The notes: generated from the sequence alone by a model not told the origin. A stretch of 51,790 bases of DNA from Pseudomonas syringae (GCF_021606685.1 NZ_WKCB01000038.1:1-51790); one strand, 5' to 3'; shown: positions 34,739 to 43,759, counted from the first letter of the stretch. Numbers and translations are program-made.

Positions 34739-35008
34739 ATGAGTACTGAAGACAAACGCATACGCGAGTTAGCGCATCAGATCTGGGAGTCTGAGGGCAA
34801 GCCCCACGGCGAGGACGCGCGGCACTGGGAGATGGCGCGCAAGCTGGCCGAGGCCGAAGCGCTGACGCCAAGCAAACCCAAGGCCGCCGCCAAGCCCAAG
34901 ACTGCACCCAAGCCGCCGGCCAAGGCCAAGCCGCCCGCACCGGCCGCGAGCAAGCCGGCACCACCGGCGGCTAAAAAACCACCGGCGCCGAAAAAGCCCA
35001 AGCCTTGA
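34739..35008 (+). CDS. DUF2934 protein with Lys/Pro/Ala-rich tail
   Basis: The ATG at 34739 follows GAGGAG; 89 residues. Residues 1-42 are the DUF2934 domain (RIRELAHQIWESEGKPHGEDARHWEMARKLAEAEAL). The remaining half is low-complexity Lys, Pro and Ala, very basic, resembling the tails of histone-like proteins. It begins 25 bases after treY and ends just before a terminator, so it is the last gene of the glgA operon. Function is unknown; association with trehalose and glucan genes is common in pseudomonads. Confidence 0.88.
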   Translation: MSTEDKRIRELAHQIWESEGKPHGEDARHWEMARKLAEAEALTPSKPKAAAKPKTAPKPPAKAKPPAPAASKPAPPAAKKPPAPKKPKP

Positions 35009-35014
35009 CCTTCA

Positions 35015-35050
35015 AGCCTCCTGCCGGCGTTGCCGGCACGAGGCCTTTTC
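35015..35050 (+). terminator. Terminator after the DUF2934 gene
   Basis: Nested stems GCCTC/GAGGC (35016-35020, 35040-35044) and TGCCGGC/GCCGGCA with a short loop are followed by CTTTTC. This separates the glgA-to-DUF2934 operon from glgX. Confidence 0.78.
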
Positions 35051-35128
35051 ATTTCCCTGATTCTCAGCTGAGCCTTCTTCAGCACGGCCTCGTTCGGCCC
35101 GAAAAAAGACCCTTGCAGGAGCAACACC

Positions 35129-37288
35129 ATGAGCAAACCCCATAAAACCCCCTCGACGCCGGGCAACGAGCCGTCGCGGATCCGTGAAGGTTTGCCCTTC
35201 CCCCTCGGCGCCACCTGGGACGGCCTGGGCGTAAACTTTGCGCTGTTTTCGGCAAACGCCACCAAGGTGGAGTTGTGCCTGTTCGACGATTCCGGCGAAG
35301 TGGAACTGGAACGCATCGAACTGCCTGAATACACCGACGAGATCTTCCACGGCTACCTGCCCGACGCCCACCCCGGGCTGATCTACGGCTATCGCGTGTA
35401 CGGTGCCTACGACCCGGCCAACGGGCATCGCTTCAACCACAACAAATTGCTGATCGACCCCTATGCCAAACAGTTGGTGGGCGAACTCAAATGGTCCGAG
35501 GCGCTGTTTGGCTACACCATCGGCCACCCCGATGACGACCTCAGTTTTGACGAACGCGACAGCGCCCCCTTCGTGCCCAAGTGCAAGGTCATCGACCCGG
35601 CGCACACCTGGGGCAACGACCAGCCGGTGCGCGTGCCGTGGGACCGTACGATCATCTACGAAACCCACCTGCGCGGCATCAGCATGCGCCACCCCTCGGT
35701 CGGTGAATCGGTGCGCGGCACCTGCGCCGGGCTGATGGAAGATGACGTGCTCAAGCACATCCGCCAGTTGGGTATTTCCTCGGTAGAACTGCTGCCGGTG
35801 CACGCCTTCGTCAACGACCAGCACTTGCTGGAAAAAGGCATGACCAACTACTGGGGCTACAACAGCATTGCGTTCTTCGCCCCGGACCCGCGCTACCTGG
35901 CCAGCGGCAAGATCGCCGAGTTCAAGGAGATGGTCGCGCACCTGCACGAGCAGAAGCTCGAAGTGATCCTCGACGTGGTCTACAACCACACGGCCGAAGG
36001 CAACGAGCGCGGCCCGACCCTGTCCATGCGCGGCATCGACAACGCCTCGTACTACCGGCTGATGCCGGACGACAAGCGCTTTTACATCAACGATTCCGGT
36101 ACCGGCAACACCCTCGACCTGAGCCACCCTTGCGTGCTGCAAATGGTCACCGACTCGCTGCGTTACTGGGCCAACGAGATGCATGTCGACGGCTTCCGCT
36201 TCGACTTGGCAACCATCCTCGGCCGTTATCGCGATGGCTTCGATGAACGCCACAGCTTCCTCGTCGCTTGCCGTCAGGACCCGGTGCTGCGCCAGCTCAA
36301 ACTGATCGCCGAACCCTGGGACTGCGGCCCCGGCGGCTACCAGGTGGGCAACTTCCCGCCGGGCTGGGTGGAGTGGAACGACCGCTTCCGCGACACCGTG
36401 CGCGCGTTCTGGAAAGGCGATGACGGCCAGTTGGCGGACTTCGCCGGGCGCATGACGGCCTCGGGCGAGATGTTCAACCACCGTGGTCGCCGCCCGTACA
36501 GCTCGGTGAACTTCATCACCGCCCACGACGGTTTCACCCTGCACGACCTGGTGTCGTACAACGACAAGCACAACGAAGACAACGACGAGAACAACCAGGA
36601 CGGCAGCAACAACAATCTGTCGTGGAACCACGGCGTCGAAGGCCCTACCGACGACCCGGAGATCAACGAGCTGCGCCTGCGCCAGATGCGCAATTTCTTC
36701 GCCACCCTGTTGTTGGCCCAAGGTACGCCGATGATCGTGGCCGGTGACGAGTTCGCCCGCACCCAGCACGGCAACAACAACGCCTACTGCCAGGACAGCG
36801 AGATCGGCTGGGTCAACTGGGAGCTGGACGACGACGGCAAGTCGTTGCTCAAGTTCGTAAAACGCCTGATCAAACTGCGCCTGGCGTACCCGATCCTGCG
36901 GCGCGGGCGCTTCTTGGTCGGCGACTACAATGAAGACATCGGCGTCAAAGACGTCACGTGGCTGGCGCCTGATGGCAACGAAATGACCACTGAGCAGTGG
37001 GAAGACAGCCATGGCCGCTGCCTGGGCATGTTGATGGATGGCCGCGCCCAGGAAACCGGGATTCGCCGCGCCGGTGCCGACGCCACCTTGCTGCTGGTGG
37101 TGAATGCGCACCATGACATGGTCAATTTCCGCCTGCCACCGGTGCCGGAAGGTGAGTTCTGGACCTGCATGCTCGACACTAACGACACCGCCGTACGCGG
37201 CCAGGAACGCTTTGATTTCGAGCATGAATACGCAGTGACCGGGCGCTCGCTGCTGTTGTTTGAACTGCAGCGCGAAGACGAGGTGTGA
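35129..37288 (+). CDS. glgX: Glycogen debranching enzyme GlgX
   Basis: The 719-residue isoamylase-type GH13 enzyme starts behind AGGAG. The N-terminal CBM48 region (PFPLGATWDGLGVNFALFSANATKVELCLF) leads to VVYNHTAEGNERGPTLS. The nucleophile is in HVDGFRFDLATILGR and the acid in LIAEPWDCGPGGYQVGNFP. NFITAHDGFTLHDLVSYNDKHNE is the family-specific loop. GlgX removes short branches left by phosphorylase, feeding MalQ and TreYZ. The stop is one base before the next gene's ATG, so glgX may be co-transcribed with the following biosynthetic run. Confidence 0.95.
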   Translation: MSKPHKTPSTPGNEPSRIREGLPFPLGATWDGLGVNFALFSANATKVELCLFDDSGEVELERIELPEYTDEIFHGYLPDAHPGLIYGYRVYGAYDPANGHRFNHNKLLIDPYAKQLVGELKWSEALFGYTIGHPDDDLSFDERDSAPFVPKCKVIDPAHTWGNDQPVRVPWDRTIIYETHLRGISMRHPSVGESVRGTCAGLMEDDVLKHIRQLGISSVELLPVHAFVNDQHLLEKGMTNYWGYNSIAFFAPDPRYLASGKIAEFKEMVAHLHEQKLEVILDVVYNHTAEGNERGPTLSMRGIDNASYYRLMPDDKRFYINDSGTGNTLDLSHPCVLQMVTDSLRYWANEMHVDGFRFDLATILGRYRDGFDERHSFLVACRQDPVLRQLKLIAEPWDCGPGGYQVGNFPPGWVEWNDRFRDTVRAFWKGDDGQLADFAGRMTASGEMFNHRGRRPYSSVNFITAHDGFTLHDLVSYNDKHNEDNDENNQDGSNNNLSWNHGVEGPTDDPEINELRLRQMRNFFATLLLAQGTPMIVAGDEFARTQHGNNNAYCQDSEIGWVNWELDDDGKSLLKFVKRLIKLRLAYPILRRGRFLVGDYNEDIGVKDVTWLAPDGNEMTTEQWEDSHGRCLGMLMDGRAQETGIRRAGADATLLLVVNAHHDMVNFRLPPVPEGEFWTCMLDTNDTAVRGQERFDFEHEYAVTGRSLLLFELQREDEV

Positions 37289-37289
37289 A

Positions 37290-38288
37290 ATGGCTTTGCA
37301 TGGATTCCTCCAGGGCTACCAGGGCTATGCGGATACGCAAGCCCTGGGCGCGGCCCTGAAGGCGCTTCAGGAAGAAGGCCTTGACCAGCTGCCGTTGCCT
37401 GGCAGCGGTCAGACATTGGCGCGGTTCAGTCAGTTGGCACAAGTGGCAGGTCACGACCTGCGCTTGTGCAAACTGTTCGAAGGGCACACCGATGCCTTGG
37501 CGATCATTGCCGAACTCGGCAGCCCACTACCGCCCTTGGGTAGCACTTGGGGCATGTGGGCCGCCGAGCCGCCGAACGCCAAGGTCCGCGTGTATCGCGA
37601 AGGCGAGCGCCTGCGGGTGCAGGGGCGCAAAGCCTGGTGTTCAGGCGCGGCGGTCGTCAGCCATGGCTTGTTGACCGCCTGGGATGAGCAAGACCGCCAG
37701 CAGTTGGTCGCGGTACAAATGGATCAACCGGGCATCACCGTCACACACGAGGGCTGGCATGCCGTGGGCATGGCCGCCACCGGCAGCGTTGAAGTGCTGT
37801 TTGACGACGCCCACGGGATTGCCGTGGGCGGACCCGGTGACTACCTCGCCCGCCCCGGGTTCTGGCACGGCGGCGTCGGCATTGCTGCCTGTTGGTATGG
37901 CGCCGCGCAACGCCTGGCCGAGGTGCTGCGAGAACATTGCCGCAAACGCGCCGAACCGCATGCCCTCGCCCACCTGGGGGCAGTCGACAGCGCCTTGAAC
38001 AGCGCGGCCTGTGTGCTGCGCGACAGTGCCCAGCAGATCGACCGTGAGCCCAAGGCCGATGCTCGACACCTGGCCCAGCAGACGCGGGCGTGCATCGAAG
38101 ACACCGTTGAGCAAGTGATGCACCATGTCGGCCGCGCCGTCGGTGCGGGGCCGTACTGCAAAGACCCGCATTTTGCCCAGTTGATGGCAGACCTGCCCGT
38201 ATATACGCGCCAAAGTCATGCCGAGCGCGACCTTGCCGGCCTGGGTGAACTGGTCGCCGGTGGGCCCACAGGGAGGTGGCAGTTATGA
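37290..38288 (+). CDS. Acyl-CoA dehydrogenase-like protein
   Basis: The 332-residue protein starts at ATG 37290 (MALHGFLQGYQGYADTQAL). It follows the short acyl-CoA dehydrogenase fold. A helical N-terminus comes first, then STWGMWAAEPPNAKVRVYREGERLRVQGRKAWCSGA (FAD-binding middle domain; usual G-x-x-x-W-C-S-G). VSVEVLF-like DDAHGIAVGGPGDYLARPGFWHGGVGIAACWYG and a C-terminal helical bundle complete it. It is shorter than classical family members (about 380). The usual catalytic Glu near the C-terminus is not obvious, so its reaction is unclear. It begins a run of four overlapping genes. Confidence 0.82.
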   Translation: MALHGFLQGYQGYADTQALGAALKALQEEGLDQLPLPGSGQTLARFSQLAQVAGHDLRLCKLFEGHTDALAIIAELGSPLPPLGSTWGMWAAEPPNAKVRVYREGERLRVQGRKAWCSGAAVVSHGLLTAWDEQDRQQLVAVQMDQPGITVTHEGWHAVGMAATGSVEVLFDDAHGIAVGGPGDYLARPGFWHGGVGIAACWYGAAQRLAEVLREHCRKRAEPHALAHLGAVDSALNSAACVLRDSAQQIDREPKADARHLAQQTRACIEDTVEQVMHHVGRAVGAGPYCKDPHFAQLMADLPVYTRQSHAERDLAGLGELVAGGPTGRWQL

Positions 38289-39043
38289 AACCCAACCCGA
38301 TCGTTGGCCAGGGCACGCCCCTGCAGCACTGGCAAGCCTCAACGCTGATCGCCGACCTGCCGCAGATCAGCGTCGCGCAGCTGGTGCCGGACGGCCACCG
38401 CGCCGTCATCATCGCCCCGCACCCGGACGACGAAGTGCTGGGCTGTGGCGGGCTGCTGCAAGGCCTGGCTGAACTGGGTCGGCCCATTCAGCTGATTTCG
38501 GTGACTGACGGCAGCGCCAGCCACCCCGGCTCGCTGACCTGGCCGGTGGAGCGGTTGAGCGTGGTGCGCCCGCAGGAATCGGCGCAGGCCCTGCATCGCC
38601 TGGGCGTGCCGCTGCACAGCCTCAAATGGTTGCGGGCCGGCTTCAGCGACAGCCAGGTGGCGGCGCGCGAAGACGAACTCGCCGCGTTCATCCAGCGCTA
38701 CCTCAAGCCCACGGATGTGCTGTTCACCACCTGGCGTGAAGACGGCCATTGCGACCATGAAGCGGTTGGCCGCGCCAGTGCCAAGGCGGCGCAGGCAGTG
38801 GGCGCAACCTTATATGAGCTGCCGGTATGGACCTGGCACTGGGCCTCCCCGGAAGACCGCCAGGTGCCGTGGCAGCGTGCGCGCAAAATCCCGTTGAGCT
38901 GCGAGGCCGTCGCGCGCAAGCGCCATGCTATCCACGCGTTCGCCAGCCAGCTGGAGGGCGACCCGCAGATCGGCTTGCCGCCCGTGCTGGCGCCCTATGT
39001 GGTGGAACGCCTGTTGCAGCCTTTTGAAGTGGTATTTGTATGA
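38285..39043 (+). CDS. PIG-L family deacetylase (active-site intact)
   Basis: ATG 38285 overlaps the previous stop (ATGA) and follows GGGAGG; 252 residues. The zinc/catalytic loop AVIIAPHPDDEVLGCGGLL has the full HPDDE motif. The second motif EDGHCDHEAVGRA supplies the HxDH histidines. LISVTDGSASHPGS and PQESAQALHRLGV are also typical. Family members (GlcNAc-PI deacetylase, MshB, BshB) remove the acetyl group from N-acetyl-glucosaminyl compounds. Its neighbours are a NodS-like methyltransferase and a glycosyltransferase. A paralogue lies at 40473. Confidence 0.92.
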   Translation: MKPNPIVGQGTPLQHWQASTLIADLPQISVAQLVPDGHRAVIIAPHPDDEVLGCGGLLQGLAELGRPIQLISVTDGSASHPGSLTWPVERLSVVRPQESAQALHRLGVPLHSLKWLRAGFSDSQVAAREDELAAFIQRYLKPTDVLFTTWREDGHCDHEAVGRASAKAAQAVGATLYELPVWTWHWASPEDRQVPWQRARKIPLSCEAVARKRHAIHAFASQLEGDPQIGLPPVLAPYVVERLLQPFEVVFV

Positions 39044-39639
39044 GTGTGGCCACGCGTTACTTCGATCAACTGTTTGCCGACAACGACGACCCCTGGGCCT
39101 TCCGCCAACGCTGGTACGAACGCCGCAAGCGCGCGTTGACCCTGGCGCTGCTGACCCGCCCACGCTACGCGTCGATCTTCGAACCCGGTTGTGCCAATGG
39201 CGAGCTGAGCATAGAACTGGCGCCGCGCTGTGATCGCCTGTTGTGCTGCGACACCGCCGCGGCTGCCGTGGCGCTCGCGCAGAATCGCCTGCTGGGCTTT
39301 GCCCATGCCCAGGTCGAGCAGAGCCGCTTGCCCGCGCAGTGGCCGGCGGGCCAGTTCGAGCTGATCGTGTTGAGCGAGCTGTGTTACTACCTCGACGCCG
39401 ATGACCTGCGCAGCCTGATTGACCGCGCCCGCGCAAGCCTGACCAGCGACGGCCAACTCTTGGCCTGCCATTGGCGCCCGGTTATCGACGGCTGCCCACA
39501 AACCGCCGAACAGGTACACAGCGTGCTCCAGGAGCGACTGGGCATGCCCCTGGTGGCCAGCCACCATGAACAGGATTTCCTGCTTGACCTGTGGAGCCGC
39601 GACGGCACCTCGGTTGCCACCCTTGAGGGTCTGCGATGA
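39040..39639 (+). CDS. NodS-like SAM-dependent methyltransferase
   Basis: The start overlaps the PIG-L stop (ATGA); 199 residues. The N-terminus RYFDQLFADNDDPWAFRQRWYERRKRALTLALL is the signature of the NodS group. SAM motif I is SIFEPGCANGELSIELAPR, followed by LLCCDTAAAAVALA and FELIVLSELCYYL. NodS methylates the amino group of the deacetylated sugar of Nod factors. The adjacent deacetylase makes a comparable amino-sugar substrate plausible here, by inference. Its stop overlaps the GT2 start. Confidence 0.9.
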   Translation: MSVATRYFDQLFADNDDPWAFRQRWYERRKRALTLALLTRPRYASIFEPGCANGELSIELAPRCDRLLCCDTAAAAVALAQNRLLGFAHAQVEQSRLPAQWPAGQFELIVLSELCYYLDADDLRSLIDRARASLTSDGQLLACHWRPVIDGCPQTAEQVHSVLQERLGMPLVASHHEQDFLLDLWSRDGTSVATLEGLR

Positions 39640-40295
39640 TCGGTATTGTGATCCCGGTACATAACGAAGAGGCGCTGCTGGGCGAGTGCCTCAGTGCGGC
39701 ATTGATCGCCGCCAGCCATCCGCAGCTACAAGGCGAGCCGGTGGAGATTGTGGTGGTGCTCGACAGCTGCAGCGACGCCAGCGCGGTGATTGCCGAGCGC
39801 TTCCAGGTTCAGCGCCTGGAAATCCAGGCACGCAATGTCGGGCATGTGCGGGGCGTCGGCGCCCGGCACCTGCTCAACCAGGGCGCGCGGTGGATCTCCT
39901 GCACCGACGCCGACAGCCGCGTGGCGCCCAACTGGCTGGTGGCCCAGTTGGCGCTCGAAGCCGACGCCGTGTGCGGCACGGTGACCGTGGATGCCTGGAA
40001 CGACGACTTCGACCCGGCTGCGCAGATCCTTTATCACCAGGCCTACCAGGCCCGCGATGGTCATCGGCACATCCACGGTGCCAACCTGGGGATCAGTGCC
40101 AGCGCCTATGTACGCGCCGGTGGTTTCGAGCCGCTGGCCTGCCATGAAGATGTGCAAATGGTGCGCGATCTCGAGCGCTGCGGCGCCTCCATCGCCTGGA
40201 GCCACTCCCCGCAAGTGATCACCAGCGCGCGCCTGGAAGCCCGTGCACAAGGTGGCTTTGGCGATTACCTCAAGCGCCTGATGCTCGCTTCGTGA
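39636..40295 (+). CDS. Family 2 glycosyltransferase
   Basis: The 219-residue GT-A protein begins MIGIVIPVHNEEALLGECL. EIVVVLDSCSDASAVIAE follows, then the DxD metal site in WISCTDADSRVAPNWL, and an HANLGIS-like stretch (HIHGANLGISASAY). The catalytic-base segment is FEPLACHEDVQMVRDLERCG. There is no transmembrane segment, so it is cytoplasmic and transfers a single sugar rather than extruding a polymer. It is the last of the four overlapping genes. Confidence 0.9.
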   Translation: MIGIVIPVHNEEALLGECLSAALIAASHPQLQGEPVEIVVVLDSCSDASAVIAERFQVQRLEIQARNVGHVRGVGARHLLNQGARWISCTDADSRVAPNWLVAQLALEADAVCGTVTVDAWNDDFDPAAQILYHQAYQARDGHRHIHGANLGISASAYVRAGGFEPLACHEDVQMVRDLERCGASIAWSHSPQVITSARLEARAQGGFGDYLKRLMLAS

Positions 40296-40472
40296 AAAAA
40301 CGCGCGCGCGTCATGTGAAAGCCACCGATCCTTGACTATGCTGAACAGGCCTTGCTGGCAATCCGGGATTGGATTGCCACGCAACCACCACAGCGGAGCC
40401 CGTGGTGGCGACAAGAGAGTCGTCCCGGCAACGGAGCGCGACCCCGCATCAATCGACAAGGACGTGACACCC

Positions 40473-41237
40473 ATGAAGCTTGCCTCCCTAGGCGAAGGCC
40501 GCCGCGGCCCTGCACAAATCTGGAACAACGCCCCGCAGCTCGCGCAGATCCCCGCTGTTTTGCCGACGGCACTGGTGCCGCGTGGCGCACGCGTGGTGGT
40601 CATCGCCCCCCACCCCGGAGACGAAGTATTGGCCTGCGGCGGGTTGTTGCAATTGCTCAGCAGCCTGGACCACCCGCTGCAACTGATCTCGATCACCGAC
40701 GGCAGCGCCAGCCACCCGGGCTCCCATGCCTGGCCGGCCAGCCGCCTGAGTGTGGTGCGCCCCCAGGAAAGCGCCGAGGCCCTGCGCCGCCTGGGCATGC
40801 CGCTGCACAGTCTCAAGTGGATTCGCGGCGGCTTCTGCGACAACGCCCTGGCGGCCCGTGAGCCGCAACTGAGCGAATTTATCGCGCGCTACCTGCAACC
40901 CGGCGATGTGGTGTTCTCCACCTGGCGCAACGACGGCAATGACGACCACGACGCCGTCGGCCGCGCCAGCGCAGCGGCTTGCCACCGGGTGGGCGCGCAC
41001 TTGTATGAGGTGCCGATCCGGGCGTGGCACTGGCCCGCTCGCGAGGGCGCGCTGATCCCTTGGCAACGGGCGCGCAAGGTGCGCCTGGACACGTGGTGCG
41101 TGGCGCGCAAACTCCACGCCACCCATGCCTATGCCAGCCAGTTGGCCGGGGACCCGCAGATCGGCCTGGCACCGATGCTCGCCCAGGTTCTGCTGGAGCG
41201 GATGCGCGAGCCCTACGAGATTGTGTTTGCGCTCTAG
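40473..41237 (+). CDS. PIG-L family protein, degenerate paralogue
   Basis: The 254-residue protein starts at ATG 40473 (MKLASLGEGRRGPAQIWNNAP). It is a close paralogue of the 38285 gene (SITDGSASHPGS, RLSVVRPQESAEALRRLGMPLHSLKWIRGGF). However, the active loop is APHPGDEVLACGG: the first Asp of HPDDE, the general base in MshB, is Gly. The second motif is NDGNDDHDAVGRA: the first His of HxDH is Asn. The zinc ligands (His, second Asp, last His) are kept. It may be inactive, altered in chemistry, or a partner of the first enzyme. A gap of 177 bases separates it from the GT2 gene. Confidence 0.88.
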   Translation: MKLASLGEGRRGPAQIWNNAPQLAQIPAVLPTALVPRGARVVVIAPHPGDEVLACGGLLQLLSSLDHPLQLISITDGSASHPGSHAWPASRLSVVRPQESAEALRRLGMPLHSLKWIRGGFCDNALAAREPQLSEFIARYLQPGDVVFSTWRNDGNDDHDAVGRASAAACHRVGAHLYEVPIRAWHWPAREGALIPWQRARKVRLDTWCVARKLHATHAYASQLAGDPQIGLAPMLAQVLLERMREPYEIVFAL

Positions 41238-41261
41238 GGCCGTGTCGGCGCGAAGCTGCGA

Positions 41262-42658
41262 CTACGCCTTCACCAGGCTGGCCCCTTTAAAGCGCGAGAA
41301 CTGAAAGGCGATGCCCAGCCAGATAAACCAGGCGGGCATCACATACAGCGCCAGCCGGGTATCCGGGCGCAGTGCCAGCAAGCCCAACACAAAGGCTAGG
41401 AACCCCAGGGAAAACCAGGCCATGGGCACACCGCCGGGCATCTGAGGGACTTGGCGTGCAGGTCCGGGCGTTTCTTGCGGTACGCAATGTAGGACGCGAG
41501 GATGGTCGACCAGGTGAAAATCACCAGGATCGCCGACACCGTCGACACGATGGTGAAAGCCGTCATCACCTCCGGCACCACAAACAACAGCACCAGCCCC
41601 AGCAGCATCAACAGCGTGGTAAATGCCAGGCTGATAAACGGCACGCTGCTCTGCGACAAACGCCGGAATATGCCCGGCGCATCGCCCAGGTCGGCCAGGC
41701 CAAACAGCATGCGGCTCGCAGAAAACACCCCACTGTTGGCCGACGAAGCCGCCGAGGTCAACACCACAAAGTTGACGATCCCCGCTGCGGCCGGAAACCC
41801 CGCCACCAGAAATAACTCAACGAATGGGCTTTTGCTTGGTGACACGTGCTGCCACGACGTGACCGCGATGATGCACGCCAGAGCCAGTACGTAGAACAGA
41901 ATGATGCGCAGCGGTATTGAGTTGATCGCCTTGGGCAAGGTCTTTTCCGGTGCCCGGGTCTCAGCCGCTGCGGTGCCGATCAGCTCGGTGCCGGCGAAGG
42001 AAAAGATCGCCATCTGGAAGCCGGCGAAAAATCCGAACAGGCCATTGGGAAACGCCGCCTGTTTATCCAGCAAGTGGCTCAGCGACGCAGTGACACCGGT
42101 GGGCGAGACAAACGAGCTGGCGATCAGCACCACGCTCACGCCGATCAGCGTGACCACGGCGATGATCTTGATGATCGCGAACCAGAACTCCACTTCGCCG
42201 AACAGCCTGACCGTCAGCACATTGAGCGCGAACAGCGTAAGCAACATGCCCACGGCGGGCATCCAGGCCGGCACGTCGGGGAACCAGTACTGGAAAAACC
42301 CGCCGACCACCACCGCGTCCCCCACCACCGCCACGCTCCAGCTGAGCCAGTACGACCAGCCCAGGAAGAACGCCGCACGCGGCCCCAGGTACGCGCCGGC
42401 AAAGTCGGCGAAGCTTTTGAAGTTGAGGTTGGACAGCAGCAGCTCGCCCATCGCGCGCATCACGAAATACACGAATAACCCGATGATCATGTAGATCAGG
42501 ATGATCGAAGTGCCGGACAGCGCGATGATCTTGCCGGAGCCCATGAACAGGCCAGTGCCGATTGCACCGCCCATGGCCATCAGCTGGATATGGCGGTTGC
42601 TCAAGGTACGTTGCAACGCAGGCTTTTCACACAGCCCGGGCGTGGTTGTTTTCATCAC
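41262..42658 (-). pseudogene. CycA-like amino acid permease, frameshifted near the C-terminus
   Basis: The leftward frame from the ATG at 42656-42658 (MMKTTTPGLCEKPALQRTLSNRH) matches APC permeases of the CycA (D-Ser/D-Ala/Gly) group: AIGTGLFMGSGKII, MRAMGELLLSNL, GFFAGFQMAIFSFAGTELIGTTAAE-like, and INFVVLTSAASSANSGVFSASRMLFGLA. After YRKKRPDLHAKSL, near base 41442, relatives read YKMP. Here four bases seem missing and the frame shifts, stopping at 41396. The rest (MPGGVPMAWFSLGFLAFVLG to FSRFKGASLVKA, stop at 41262) is intact in the other frame. About ten of twelve helices remain. It could be a real mutation or a sequence error. Confidence 0.85.
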
Positions 42659-42724
42659 AAAACCTCTTGTTATGTTTTTGAGTTTTGGCAGATAAAAGGC
42701 GTTGAGCGTTTGTTGTTATAGGGG

Positions 42725-43759
42725 TCAGGCGGTCTTGCTTTCGAACCCGTGCAGCACGTTGACGGCGTTGATGCCGATCTCATCGACCATGTAGCCGCCT
42801 TCCATCACGAACAACGTGGGTACACCGACGCTGGCGATGATCTCGCCCATGCCGAGGAAGTCCTGGCTGTCGAGCAGGAAATGGCTGATGGGGTCGTCCT
42901 TGAAGGTGTCGACACCGAGGGAAATCACCAGGACTTCGGGCGCAAAAGCACGCAGGCGGCGGCAGGCGTCGATCAGCGCGGTTTGGTAGTGGGCCCAGGT
43001 GGTGTTTTTCGGCAACGGGTAATTCAGGTTGAAACCCTCCCCGGCCCCGGCGCCCCGCTCACTGCTGAACCCGGAAAAATACGGGTACGAAACAGCCGGC
43101 TCGCCGTGCAGGGAGATGAACAGCACATCCGGGCGGTCGTAGAAAATATTTTGCGTGCCGTTGCCATGGTGAAAGTCCACGTCCAGCACCGCCACGCGCT
43201 GGGCGCCCTGGGTGATGGCCTGTTGTGCGGCAATCGCGGCGTTGTTGAGGTAGCAATAACCGCCCATGTATTCGCGCGCCGCGTGATGCCCCGGTGGGCG
43301 ACACAGGGCGAAAGCGCTGTTATGGCCTTCGTCGATCAACGCCAGGCCAGTGAGCGCGATGTCGGCGCTGGTTTTGACCGCGTTCCAGGTGGTGTGGGTG
43401 ATCGGCGAACCGGCATCCATGGCAAAGAAGCCCAGCTTGCCGTCGATGAAATCCGGCACCTGCTGATTGGCCAGGTCGCGCACCGGCCAGACCAGCGGCA
43501 GCGCGTCATGGCTGCGGCCGATGGCAGTCCACTCGGCCCAGGCGGTTTCGAGGAACGCGACGTAGCGCTCGCTGTGGGCATTGACGTAGCAGGCCCGCGC
43601 AAAGCTGCGCGGCGCGATGATATCGCCCAGGCCGACGTGCTGGACGCGATCACGCACGGTGTCGGCGCGGCTGGGTTGCTCGAACGAGGGTTTGAGCACG
43701 CCGTCCTTCAATTCGGTGCCATGGTGCAAACGGTGGGCATCACTAAAAACAGTCAGCAT
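42725..43759 (-). CDS. Acetylpolyamine amidohydrolase (histone deacetylase family)
   Basis: The 344-residue class II HDAC-like enzyme begins MLTVFSDAHRLHHGTELKDG, typical of polyamine deacetylases. Active-site motifs are LCRPPGHHAAREYMGGYCYLNN (the two His), VAVLDVDFHHGNGTQNIFYDR (zinc Asp and His), SLGVDTFKDDP (zinc Asp), and MEGGYMVDEIG (Tyr). These enzymes remove acetyl from acetyl-putrescine, -cadaverine or -spermidine in polyamine catabolism. It lies between the permease and a divergent Lrp regulator, suggesting a small amine or amino acid uptake and breakdown unit. Confidence 0.92.
   Translation of the reverse strand: MLTVFSDAHRLHHGTELKDGVLKPSFEQPSRADTVRDRVQHVGLGDIIAPRSFARACYVNAHSERYVAFLETAWAEWTAIGRSHDALPLVWPVRDLANQQVPDFIDGKLGFFAMDAGSPITHTTWNAVKTSADIALTGLALIDEGHNSAFALCRPPGHHAAREYMGGYCYLNNAAIAAQQAITQGAQRVAVLDVDFHHGNGTQNIFYDRPDVLFISLHGEPAVSYPYFSGFSSERGAGAGEGFNLNYPLPKNTTWAHYQTALIDACRRLRAFAPEVLVISLGVDTFKDDPISHFLLDSQDFLGMGEIIASVGVPTLFVMEGGYMVDEIGINAVNVLHGFESKTA

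Noticed and set aside
35012..37225. 737-codon minus-strand frame opposite glgX
   Set aside because: Exact antisense of a well-conserved glgX. Composition (Val/His/Gln-rich) is typical of a shadow frame.
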